Source: Flavihumibacter sp. UBA7668
GTDB lineage: Bacteria; Bacteroidota; Bacteroidia; Chitinophagales; Chitinophagaceae
Assembly (NCBI RefSeq): GCF_002483205.1
Contig: NZ_DLHM01000002.1
Location: 124,001 to 188,000, forward strand
Direction: 5' to 3'
DNA: 64,000 bases
Shown here: positions 9,502 through 17,621 of the stretch, in pieces
Numbering within the stretch: the first letter of the stretch is position 1
Layout: each line of letters starts with the position of its first letter
Made by a program: the position numbers and the translations under genes
The notes under the pieces: generated by a model
Databases searched by the model: none
Seen by the model: the letters and a program-made list of their open reading frames with translations, nothing else
Told to the model about the DNA's origin: nothing

Positions 9502-11108
9502 TTTCTTTGATTTTTGGAATTGCGGTTCTTAATAAAAATATAACTTGAATAACTAATCAATAACACCGCCAGTAAAATCATGATCCATGATATCCAGTCT
9601 CCAAAACGAACAAAAAATGTTATGTTCTCCCTGGGTTGAACCTGCTCTTTTATGGCTGCTGCAGTATCCCATGCCTGCGTCTGAATAATTTTTCCGGATG
9701 GATCTATAAATGCGCTGATGCCGGTATTCGCGCTTCTCACTACCCAGCGACGTGTTTCAATCGCTCTCAGGCGGGCATAAGCCAGGTGTTGTTTATGCCC
9801 GGCTGTATTTCCCCACCAGCCATCATTTGTAATAATGACGATGATATTGGCATGGTTCCGAATAAATCCCGTCATGAAATCACCATAGATTGATTCATAA
9901 CAAATTGCCGGCGCAATGGCCAGTCCGCTTGCGGAATCCATTAATACAGTGCGCTCTTCCTGTTTTGCATAACCTCCGGATGTTCCACCGAATTGTTCAA
10001 ACCAGCTGTCCATAAAACGGAGAAAAGAGGGTAATGTTTCCACACCCGGCACCAGTCTGGATTTATGATAACGGTTAAGCATACCGGAACTGTCAAAAAT
10101 GGCGGCCGTATTGTACGCTTCATAAAACAAATTCGTTCCTCTGATGGCCCTGGCATAGGGCGATTTTGTATCAGGCGGCAAATAATTATAGGCTTCCACT
10201 CCCGATACCAGTTTGATGCCCGGGTGCCTTGCAAGAAATTGCCAGATGGGTTGAAGGGAAGCATTTTTATAAATACTATCTTCCTCAATTCCATTGGGAG
10301 AATTAATGGCCGTTTCTGGCCAAACTACCAGAACAGTCTGACTGTCGATTTCAGCTTCACTTAACCTGATCAGTTGATTTAATTGATCCTGCTGTGTGCC
10401 GGGAGAAAATTTCGCATAGGGATCAATATTGGGTTGAACAACTACAATGTTTTTTACATCTGATTGGGTAGTATTTTTTTGTTCATTGGCAGCCGGTTTA
10501 AGTGCAAATGATAGGATCAATGGTAGTACAGCTAATGCTGCAACCTGAAAAAAGGAGGCATTTTTCTTTGCTGGCGCAGGTAGTTGTCTTGTTTTAAGCA
10601 GACGAAACAGCAAAATATTAAGGGCCAGTACCCAAACCGAACCGCCGGTTGTTCCGGTGAATTCATACCATTGAATCCAACCCGGGGTGTTTGCAAAAAC
10701 ATTTCCAAGGGTGAGCCAGGGCCAGCTTAATTCCCAATTAAGGTGAATGTATTCGAAGGTAATCCAGCAGGCCATAAATGTCCAGTAGCTGAATCGGCTG
10801 CCCAGCCTTTTTTGCACATTAAAGAGTGCCAGCCAGGGCAGACACATTAATGTAGTATTGGTCAGGATGGCTCCAATAGTTCCCACATCAGTGGAATTCC
10901 AGATCCACCAGGTGGTTAAACAATTCCAAATCAGCATGGCCAGAAAACACCAGCCAAGAAAAGCTTTTCTTGAGGGGCCCTGTTCAAGTAATTGGAATAA
11001 GGGAATAAATGCCAGGAAAATCAGGAAGGTGGTAGGCATGGGTGGCCATGCTGCCGACAACAGTAAGCCACTGCTGATTGATAAAAGAAAGGGATGAAAC
11101 TTCTTCAT
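9498..11108 (-). CDS. lnt: Apolipoprotein N-acyltransferase
   Basis: Lnt transfers an acyl chain from a phospholipid to the N-terminal Cys of diacylated lipoproteins in the inner membrane. The 536-residue protein has about six N-terminal membrane segments (residues 1-200), then a periplasmic nitrilase-type domain with the expected Glu-Lys-Cys triad: Glu265 in VVWPETAIN, Lys349 in YHKSRLVPGVE and Cys403 in PAICYESIYGD. A final membrane helix (WIMILLAVLLISYSSYIF) closes the protein. Length and order match the family. It is coupled at its end to the hydrolase gene and starts 30 bases after the guaB stop. A near-match TATTTTCG lies 7 bases before its ATG and could be its own -7 box. Confidence 0.94.
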   Translation of the reverse strand: MKKFHPFLLSISSGLLLSAAWPPMPTTFLIFLAFIPLFQLLEQGPSRKAFLGWCFLAMLIWNCLTTWWIWNSTDVGTIGAILTNTTLMCLPWLALFNVQKRLGSRFSYWTFMACWITFEYIHLNWELSWPWLTLGNVFANTPGWIQWYEFTGTTGGSVWVLALNILLFRLLKTRQLPAPAKKNASFFQVAALAVLPLILSFALKPAANEQKNTTQSDVKNIVVVQPNIDPYAKFSPGTQQDQLNQLIRLSEAEIDSQTVLVVWPETAINSPNGIEEDSIYKNASLQPIWQFLARHPGIKLVSGVEAYNYLPPDTKSPYARAIRGTNLFYEAYNTAAIFDSSGMLNRYHKSRLVPGVETLPSFLRFMDSWFEQFGGTSGGYAKQEERTVLMDSASGLAIAPAICYESIYGDFMTGFIRNHANIIVIITNDGWWGNTAGHKQHLAYARLRAIETRRWVVRSANTGISAFIDPSGKIIQTQAWDTAAAIKEQVQPRENITFFVRFGDWISWIMILLAVLLISYSSYIFIKNRNSKNQRK

Positions 11109-11137
11109 TGCTACGAAAATAGCTCATCCCTTCTGAA

Positions 11138-12640
11138 TTATTTCCTACTATAGTTTGGTGCTTCTTTTGTAATGTCCACATCATGTGCGTGGCTTTCTTT
11201 CATGCCTGCATTGGTGATTTTGGTAAACCTGGCTGTTTGCTGAAGCGTTTCAATATCTGTTGATCCGCAATAGCCCATGCCTGCTCTTAATCCGCCTACA
11301 AATTGCGCCACTACTTCTTTCAGATGTCCTTTATAGGCAACTCGTCCTTCAATACCTTCAGGTACCAGTTTTTTGATATCATCTTCCACGTCCTGAAAAT
11401 AACGGTCGCTGGATCCCTGAGCCATTGCTCCAATAGAGCCCATTCCACGGTATTCCTTGAATTTACGGCCTTCGTAAATAATGGTTTCACCCGGACTTTC
11501 TTCCACTCCGGCAAACACGCTGCCCATCATAACACAATTTGCTCCGGCTGCCAGTGCTTTAACCATGTCTCCGGTATAACGGATACCCCCATCTGCAATC
11601 AGCGGAATACCCATTGGCTGTAGCGCACTGTATGCTTCCATAATTGCAGTCAGTTGCGGAACACCCGATCCTGCTACTATTCTTGTTGTACAAATGGAAC
11701 CCGGACCAATTCCCACTTTCACGCAATCGGCACCTGCTTCTGCAAGTGCTCTTGCGCCATCAGCAGTACCAACATTGCCGGCAATTATCTGAAGTTGTTT
11801 GAAGTTTTTCTTCACATTTTTTACGGCTTCCATAACACCACGGGTATGTCCGTGTGCAGAGTCCATCGTAATTACATCCACCCCTACATGCTGCAAGGCT
11901 GCAACGCGATCCAGCATATCTTTTGTGATTCCAACGGCGGCACCAACTACCAGACGACCATAGGCGTCCTTGTTGGCGTGCGGAAAACTTTGCAGTTGCA
12001 GTATGTCGCGATAGGTAATTAATCCGGCCAGTGTGCCGTCTTTTTTGACCACCGGTAGCTTTTCGATTTTATGTTGCTGCAGAATTTTTTCTGCTTTTTT
12101 CATATCCGTTCCTTCCGGTGCGGTAACCAGCCGGTCCTTCGTCATTACTTCGCTCACTTTTTTTGCCTTGGCTGTTTCGAATCGAAGGTCACGATTGGTG
12201 AGAATGCCAACCAGTTTATTCTTTGCATCTATAATAGGAATACCACCGATTTTATTTTCTTTCATGAGCCGAAGCGCATCTCCGATAGTGGCTTCAGCGG
12301 TAAGTGTAACCGGGTCCAGTATCATGCCGCTTTCGCTGCGTTTTACTTTACGAACCTGTTCCGCCTGTCGTTCAATGCTCATGTTTTTATGCAGCATTCC
12401 AATTCCGCCTTCTCTTGCCAGGGCAATGGCCAGTTGGGCTTCCGTTACCGTGTCCATAGCAGCCGATAACATAGGAATCTGCAGCGTTATGGTTTTAGTG
12501 AGTTTGGTACGAATGGAAACTTCGCGTGGTAACACTTCAGAATAGGCTGGAACCAGCAGAACATCATCGAAGGTCAGGCCTTCACCAAAAAATTTGTGGG
12601 ATAAATCGAGCTTACGTTGAGTAGTCTTTCTTGTTGCCAT
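11138..12640 (-). CDS. guaB: Inosine-5'-monophosphate dehydrogenase
   Basis: IMPDH oxidises IMP to XMP with NAD+, the committed step to GMP. The protein (500 residues from the chosen start) has the TIM-barrel opening FDDVLLVPAYS, a CBS-domain pair at about residues 100-220, and the catalytic loop GPGSICTTRIVAG with Cys317. The barrel end and mobile flap EYRGMGSIGAM are also present. I start it at the ATG at 12640 (MATRKTTQ). The earlier TTG at 12646 lies within a TATCTTTG promoter box and cannot be the start if that box is real. The promoter ends three bases before the ATG, so the mRNA is probably leaderless. dprA lies upstream on the same strand; lnt follows. Confidence 0.96.
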   Translation of the reverse strand: MATRKTTQRKLDLSHKFFGEGLTFDDVLLVPAYSEVLPREVSIRTKLTKTITLQIPMLSAAMDTVTEAQLAIALAREGGIGMLHKNMSIERQAEQVRKVKRSESGMILDPVTLTAEATIGDALRLMKENKIGGIPIIDAKNKLVGILTNRDLRFETAKAKKVSEVMTKDRLVTAPEGTDMKKAEKILQQHKIEKLPVVKKDGTLAGLITYRDILQLQSFPHANKDAYGRLVVGAAVGITKDMLDRVAALQHVGVDVITMDSAHGHTRGVMEAVKNVKKNFKQLQIIAGNVGTADGARALAEAGADCVKVGIGPGSICTTRIVAGSGVPQLTAIMEAYSALQPMGIPLIADGGIRYTGDMVKALAAGANCVMMGSVFAGVEESPGETIIYEGRKFKEYRGMGSIGAMAQGSSDRYFQDVEDDIKKLVPEGIEGRVAYKGHLKEVVAQFVGGLRAGMGYCGSTDIETLQQTARFTKITNAGMKESHAHDVDITKEAPNYSRK

Positions 12641-12643
12641 GTG

Positions 12644-12676
12644 CAAAGATAGGGCGATGCCTGGGTACCTCCCAAA
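12644..12676 (-). promoter_or_regulatory. Bacteroidota-type promoter of guaB
   Basis: Reading the minus strand, TTTG (12676-12673), 21 bases, then TATCTTTG (12651-12644), followed by CAC and the guaB ATG. This matches the Bacteroidota -33/-7 consensus TTTG-N19-21-TAnnTTTG. The expected transcription start falls at or next to the ATG. Confidence 0.75.
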
Positions 12677-12705
12677 TTTTTGTCTTTTTTAGCATTTTTG
12701 AAAGC

Positions 12706-13812
12706 TTAACTGAGTGTATAACGGCGACCGGGTAATAATTTAATAATACCGCTCAATTCCAGATCCAGCACCGCTTTTGCAGCTGTCCCTGCTTCCAGTC
12801 CGCTTAATATATAAAGTTGATCCAATGGCAATACAGCATGTTTTCCGAGTAAGTGAACCAATAGGGTAGAGGGAGGATCCAGTTCTGGCAATAAGTTTAA
12901 TTGAGTGGCTTTATTTGGAGCAGGCACCTGATTTTGCCATTGCATTTCTTCCAGAAATTCATCCACATTGGTATAGGGTATAGCTTTATTGTTCCGGATC
13001 ATCTGATTACATCCAATACTGAATTTGTCTGTTAATCTGCCCGGTATGGCAAAAACAGGAATATTATAACTGTTGGCCATTCCGGCTGTAATCATACTGC
13101 CCCCTTTTATTCCTGTTTCTATAATAATAACAGCTTTACTTATTCCGGCAACAATTCTGTTTCGTATCGGGAAATGATGTCGCTCTGCTTTTGTTCCAAT
13201 CGGAAACTCAGTTACCAGCGCGCCACCCTGCCGAACCATATCTTTTGCCATTCCCGTATGTGCAGCCGGATAAATATGATCCAGGCCATGCGCCAGCACA
13301 CCAATAGTTAACGTACCACTTTCAAGCGCTATCCGATGTGCCAGCCCATCTATTCCATAAGCCATACCACTTATTATGCATATGTTTTGAGTCGCTAATC
13401 CCTTTACCAGTTTTTCAGTAACCTGCCGGCCATAATCTGTATGATTCCGGGTGCCGATGATGGCTACTGATTTGGGAAGATTCAAAGATCCGGTACCGGT
13501 TGAATAAAGCAGACTGGGAGGATCATAGCAATCCTTCAATGTTTCCGGATAATCCGGACTTCCATATCCAATTAACCGGATGCCTTTGTCAATTGATTTC
13601 TCAACTATTTTTTTGCAATCAGAAAAAGCAGAAAACTGACGGATATTCCTTGCCCTGTTTTCGCCAATTCCTTCAATAGCCTGTAACTGCCGGGAGGATG
13701 CGGCAAAGATGGCGGCAGCAGTACCGAAATGATTCAATAATACTTTCGCATGTACATATCCGATGGTTGGAACCCTTGTTAAGGCTACCTGAAATATTTG
13801 TTCCTCTTCCAT
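12706..13812 (-). CDS. dprA: DNA-processing protein DprA
   Basis: DprA binds incoming single-stranded DNA in natural transformation and loads RecA. The 368-residue product has an N-terminal helix-hairpin-helix region (about residues 10-60, LQAIEGIGENRARNI). The central Rossmann-like DprA domain follows, with IIGTRNHTDYGR, ISGMAYGIDGLAHR, GVLAHGLDHIYPAAH, FPIRNRIVAGIS and GSMITAGMA. A C-terminal winged-helix DprA_WH domain comes last (LLGKHAVLPLDQLYILSGLEAG to LPGRRYTLS). All parts are present, so it should be functional. It is followed by guaB, which has its own promoter, and preceded by the OmpA gene after 58 bases. Confidence 0.94.
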   Translation of the reverse strand: MEEEQIFQVALTRVPTIGYVHAKVLLNHFGTAAAIFAASSRQLQAIEGIGENRARNIRQFSAFSDCKKIVEKSIDKGIRLIGYGSPDYPETLKDCYDPPSLLYSTGTGSLNLPKSVAIIGTRNHTDYGRQVTEKLVKGLATQNICIISGMAYGIDGLAHRIALESGTLTIGVLAHGLDHIYPAAHTGMAKDMVRQGGALVTEFPIGTKAERHHFPIRNRIVAGISKAVIIIETGIKGGSMITAGMANSYNIPVFAIPGRLTDKFSIGCNQMIRNNKAIPYTNVDEFLEEMQWQNQVPAPNKATQLNLLPELDPPSTLLVHLLGKHAVLPLDQLYILSGLEAGTAAKAVLDLELSGIIKLLPGRRYTLS

Positions 13813-13870
13813 ATACTATTTTAGGCCAAAATAGCAGGAAGAACTGGAATAAAACAGGGTGAAAAAACGG

Positions 13871-15808
13871 TTATTCGCTTGTTACTTTCACCTCCGTTCT
13901 GCGATTTTTGGCCCTGCCTTCTTCTGTATTATTATCTGCAATCGGAAGGGTGGATCCAAATCCTTTGAAACTTAATCTTGCTGGCTGCACACCTTTTTTC
14001 ACCAGATAGTCAACCACGGCCTGGGCTCTTCCATTCGACAGGCTCAGGTTGTCAGCCGCCTTTCCAACTGCATCGGTATGCCCGTTGATCTGGATCCGTA
14101 GCGTCGGATTCTCCTTCATCAGTTCAACAAGTTTGTCGAGTTCAACTTCAGATGAGGGGTTTAGTTCCTTGCTGCCACTTTCATAAAAAATGTTTTTCAA
14201 CACAATACTTGCATCTTTTGTAATAGGCTGTAAATCGATATCGATGGTATACGTTGAATCAGGTGCACGCTGACTCAATTGTAAATTTTCAGAATAAAAC
14301 AGGTACCCTTTTCTGTTTACATTAAATACATAATCCCGACCGGTTGGAAGTGTAATAATATAGTTTCCTGTTTCATCAGTTTCAACCAGACTGATAACCT
14401 GCCGGGTACTGATATCGGTAAGTTCAACCGCAGACGGTAAACCCTTTTGGGTTTTACTATCGCGTACAGTTCCTTTTATCCAGAGTGTTTTGGTTGGACG
14501 CACACCTTCGCGCAGACTGAAAGTATAAAGATCCAGTCCGCCTTTGCTGTCGGAACGATCGCTTGCATAATAGGCGGTTGTGCCGTCTGCAGTAATCACC
14601 AGACTGCCTTCGTTTTCAATGGTATTGATGGGATAGCCCAGGTTTCTTGGTAAACTGAAACTTCCTTTCGGGCCTTTTCTTGCCACAAAAAGATCATCTC
14701 CTCCGTAGCCGGTTAAGCCATTGGAGGTAAAATAAAGGCTCTGGTTATCTGCATGAATAAATGGACAACTTTCATCTCCACTGGTATTAATTTCCGGACC
14801 CAGATTTTCAGGTTCACTCCATCTTCCATTGGGAAGCCGGTGACTGACCCAGATATCACTGCCCCCGAAGCCGTCAGGCCGGCGACTGGCAAAATATAAA
14901 TCGCGTTTATCCGGCGACAGGCTGGGGGCGGATTCCCAGAATTCCGTGTTGATTTTATTGCCAAGATTTTGCGGTTCACTCCATCCCTCCGATGTTAAGT
15001 AGGAAATATATAAATCACAACTGCCCGCGCCTTCCGGAAAATTGCAGCCGGTAAAAATCAGCCATTTGCCATCTAATGAAATGGATTGGGCTCCTTCATT
15101 CAGATTTGAATTTATTTGTCCGGTTAACCCTTTGGAAAGAGACCAGCCTTCTGCAGTTTTACGGGTTTCATAAAAATCTTCATTTCGGTTACCCACGCGC
15201 CTGGTGAAAACAAGTTGCTGGTTATCGATGGTGAGCGCTGGATAATATTCTGAGACGATGCTATTAACTGAATCGCCCATGTTCACAGGTGAGAAACGAT
15301 AGTTTGAAATGGCAGTGTCAGTTGCCTGTTCTGCTGCGAACTGATAGGTTTTCCTACGATAGGAGGAAGCCCTCTGACTCGATTCGTTCAGGTCATTAAT
15401 TGTCATGAAACTATGGATGGCTTTCAATGCATCCTGGAATCTTCCCAATCCGGCAAGATTGATGGAATAGGGAAGATTGTAATCCCGGAAATAGGAAGAG
15501 TCGATAGCTTTTGCTTTCTCATAATTCAATACAGCCTGTTCGTAATTTTTCAATTCACCGAACATGCCGGCAATCGAGAGCCATGCATCGGCAAATGAGG
15601 GATCAATTTTTACAGCATCCTGAAGTGATTTGATGCCTTCCGGAAATAAGCCTTCCTCGGCCTGTTCCATTGCTTTCTGGTAAAGTTTTAACGCTTTGCT
15701 ATTAACTTTCTCCGGGTTATATACCTGGGCATTCAGGTTAGTAGCTGTCAGCAGGATGGCTGACAGGAATAAAAGGAGCATTGGAATAAAACGAAACTGC
15801 ATATACAT
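13871..15808 (-). CDS. PorE-like protein: TPR, beta-propeller, CRD and OmpA domains
   Basis: A 645-residue periplasmic or outer-membrane-associated protein. After a signal peptide come TPR repeats (about 30-140), then a run of PD40/WD40-like beta-propeller blades (about 170-440, repeated GGSDIW/GGDDLFVAR and LYFASRRPDGFG). A carboxypeptidase-regulatory-like domain follows (about 445-530), and finally an OmpA peptidoglycan-binding domain (about 545-645, RIQINGHTDAVG and NRRTEVKV). This exact order is known for PorE of the type IX secretion system, which anchors the PorM-PorN-PorK complex to peptidoglycan. Paralogues with the same layout are numerous in Bacteroidota, so PorE itself is an inference. 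The gene stands alone between dprA and queE. Confidence 0.82.
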   Translation of the reverse strand: MYMQFRFIPMLLLFLSAILLTATNLNAQVYNPEKVNSKALKLYQKAMEQAEEGLFPEGIKSLQDAVKIDPSFADAWLSIAGMFGELKNYEQAVLNYEKAKAIDSSYFRDYNLPYSINLAGLGRFQDALKAIHSFMTINDLNESSQRASSYRRKTYQFAAEQATDTAISNYRFSPVNMGDSVNSIVSEYYPALTIDNQQLVFTRRVGNRNEDFYETRKTAEGWSLSKGLTGQINSNLNEGAQSISLDGKWLIFTGCNFPEGAGSCDLYISYLTSEGWSEPQNLGNKINTEFWESAPSLSPDKRDLYFASRRPDGFGGSDIWVSHRLPNGRWSEPENLGPEINTSGDESCPFIHADNQSLYFTSNGLTGYGGDDLFVARKGPKGSFSLPRNLGYPINTIENEGSLVITADGTTAYYASDRSDSKGGLDLYTFSLREGVRPTKTLWIKGTVRDSKTQKGLPSAVELTDISTRQVISLVETDETGNYIITLPTGRDYVFNVNRKGYLFYSENLQLSQRAPDSTYTIDIDLQPITKDASIVLKNIFYESGSKELNPSSEVELDKLVELMKENPTLRIQINGHTDAVGKAADNLSLSNGRAQAVVDYLVKKGVQPARLSFKGFGSTLPIADNNTEEGRAKNRRTEVKVTSE

Positions 15809-15838
15809 AGCAAACGAAAATTAGGCCATTTTATGCAG

Positions 15839-16435
15839 CTAGGGAACATTAATGTATTTATGACTTTGGATACTTAGTTCCCATTGGGGATGGGCTTTGA
15901 TATAGTCAATAATGAGGGGCAACATAGCTGCTTGTTTATCCCATTCCGGTTGCAGGTATAATTTGCAGCCGGGTTGTACCTGTGCGGCATATTTTTCTGC
16001 CCAGTCAAAATCAGATTTATTAAAAATCACCACTTTCAATTCATTCGCCGCAGCAATTACTTCCGGTAAAGGAAACTTGAATTTTTTGGGGGATAGGCAG
16101 ATCCAATCCCAATAGCCACTAAGCGGACTGGAACCGGAGGTTTCGATATTAGTTTCAAAACCGGCTTTACGAAGTTGGAGGGTCAGTTCATCCAGGTTGT
16201 AGAGCAGGGGCTCTCCACCGGTAACAACTGCCAACCGGCCGGGATATTCCAATGCGCCATTAATGATATCCGTGACAGCTACCTGAGGATGTTTGGATGC
16301 ATCCCAGCTATCTTTTACATCGCACCAGATACAGCCCACATCACAACCACCCAGCCGTATGAAATACGCTGCGCGGCCCTGGTGAAAGCCCTCACCCTGC
16401 AGGGTGTAGAAAGATTCCATCACTGGAAGTAACAT
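15839..16435 (-). CDS. queE: 7-carboxy-7-deazaguanine synthase
   Basis: QueE is a radical SAM enzyme that forms 7-carboxy-7-deazaguanine in the queuosine pathway. The sequence has SFYTLQGEG, the variant cluster motif C-x3-C-x2-C (CDVGCIWCD), and the glycine-rich VVTGGEPLL. The C-terminal half carries LSPKKFKFPLPEV and LYLQPEWDKQ, as in Bacteroidota QueE. The ATG at 16435 (MLLPVMESFY) is chosen; the longer frame back to 16501 would read through tandem repeats and give a non-conserved extension. Three copies of the 7-base repeat CTTCAAA sit directly before this ATG. It follows folD by 80 bases and is probably in its transcript. Confidence 0.92.
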   Translation of the reverse strand: MLLPVMESFYTLQGEGFHQGRAAYFIRLGGCDVGCIWCDVKDSWDASKHPQVAVTDIINGALEYPGRLAVVTGGEPLLYNLDELTLQLRKAGFETNIETSGSSPLSGYWDWICLSPKKFKFPLPEVIAAANELKVVIFNKSDFDWAEKYAAQVQPGCKLYLQPEWDKQAAMLPLIIDYIKAHPQWELSIQSHKYINVP

Positions 16436-16436
16436 G

Positions 16437-16457
16437 TTTGAAGTTTGAAGTTTGAAG
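16437..16457. repeat. Three tandem heptamers immediately 5' of queE
   Basis: TTTGAAG is repeated three times (on the queE sense strand CTTCAAA x3), ending one base before the queE start codon. A separate pair of 14-base repeats (TTCCCACTTCCATC type) lies at about 16488-16514, between this tract and the folD stop. Confidence 0.85.
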
Positions 16458-16515
16458 TGGAGATTCGAAGCGGATTCCGGAACTAAACTTCCCACTTCCA
16501 TCTTCCCACTTCCAA

Positions 16516-17391
16516 TCAGTGTTTGTAGGTACAGGCTTTAAACGTGTTTTTCATAAGGGCGGCAATGGTCATGGGGCCAACGCCACCGGGTACCGGGGTG
16601 ATAAAACTGCATTTGGGTGAAACGGCTTTAAAGTCCACATCGCCTTTCAGTGCGAAGCCGGATTTTTTGCTTGCATCAGCCACCCGGGTAATTCCCACAT
16701 CTATAATGATAGCACCTACTTTCACCATATCCGCCTTTACAAACTCAGGAATACCGAGTGCAGCTACAATAATATCTGCTGACCGGCAAATTTCTGCCAG
16801 GTTAGGAGTATGTGAATGCGTAATAGTGACGGTACAATTTCCATACGGACCGGATTGGCTAAGCAGGATGCTCATAGGACGGCCTACTATATTGCTTCGA
16901 CCAATTACCACGGCATGTTTTCCTTTGGTCTCAATTTTATAATGTTCCAGCATCAGCATAATACCATAAGGGGTAGCAGGGATAAATGTTTCCAGTCCCT
17001 GTACCATTTTACCCACATTGGCGGGATGAAATCCATCCACATCCTTGGCCGGCAGGATGGTATTGATCACTTTTTCATCCGAAATATGTTTGGGAAGGGG
17101 TAATTGAACCAGAATTCCATCGATATCCTGATCCAGGTTCAGGTCCTCAATGACGTTCAGCAGTTTGTTTTCACTGGTGTCTTCTTCCATTCGGATCAGG
17201 GTGGACTTGAAGCCAATTTCCTCACAGGCTTTCACTTTGGCTCCTACATAGGTTTCGCTTGCGCCGTTTGAACCTACCAGAACAGCCGCCAGATGGGGTA
17301 CTTTTTTTCCTTCTGAAACCAGTTGGGCTACTTTAAGTTTCAATTCTTCCTTGGTGGATTTTGACACCAATTGACCGTCTAAAATTTGCAT
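16516..17391 (-). CDS. folD: Bifunctional methylenetetrahydrofolate dehydrogenase/cyclohydrolase FolD
   Basis: FolD interconverts 5,10-methylene-, methenyl- and 10-formyl-tetrahydrofolate with NADP+. The 291-residue length is normal. Visible signatures include the substrate-site Tyr and Lys region SETYVGAKVKACEEIGF, QLPLPKHI, KDVDGFHPANVGKM, the cofactor motif VIGRSNIVGRPMS and the C-terminal PVPGGVGPMTIAAL. The start is fixed by a TAACTTTG box that ends four bases before the ATG, with no room for a leader. queE follows on the same strand. Upstream, about 230 bases separate it from the divergent susC gene. Confidence 0.96.
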   Translation of the reverse strand: MQILDGQLVSKSTKEELKLKVAQLVSEGKKVPHLAAVLVGSNGASETYVGAKVKACEEIGFKSTLIRMEEDTSENKLLNVIEDLNLDQDIDGILVQLPLPKHISDEKVINTILPAKDVDGFHPANVGKMVQGLETFIPATPYGIMLMLEHYKIETKGKHAVVIGRSNIVGRPMSILLSQSGPYGNCTVTITHSHTPNLAEICRSADIIVAALGIPEFVKADMVKVGAIIIDVGITRVADASKKSGFALKGDVDFKAVSPKCSFITPVPGGVGPMTIAALMKNTFKACTYKH

Positions 17392-17395
17392 GGCG

Positions 17396-17403
17396 CAAAG
17401 TTA
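17396..17403 (-). promoter_or_regulatory. -7 box of folD promoter
   Basis: TAACTTTG (minus strand 17403-17396) fits TAnnTTTG and ends four bases before the folD ATG. The -33 region is only T-rich, without a clear TTTG. Confidence 0.55.
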
Positions 17404-17621
17404 CAGGGCGAACAGGGGAGTAAAAAATGAGATTTGAAGGGATGAACGGACAGAAAAATGTGCTAAACGGTTAGGATTTCTAATTTCTTTCTAATATAAT
17501 TTTAATAAATATGTAGAATATACTATAAAAAATGTTATAAATAATGTAAATTATCTAGTAAATAAAATTTAACAATTAGTTTGCGTCTTAAATTAGCAGC
17601 ATAATCATAAACTAACACAAC

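Noticed and set aside
16436..16501. Longer start for queE at 16501
   Set aside because: The added residues come from tandem repeats and are not part of any QueE; the ATG at 16435 gives the expected start.
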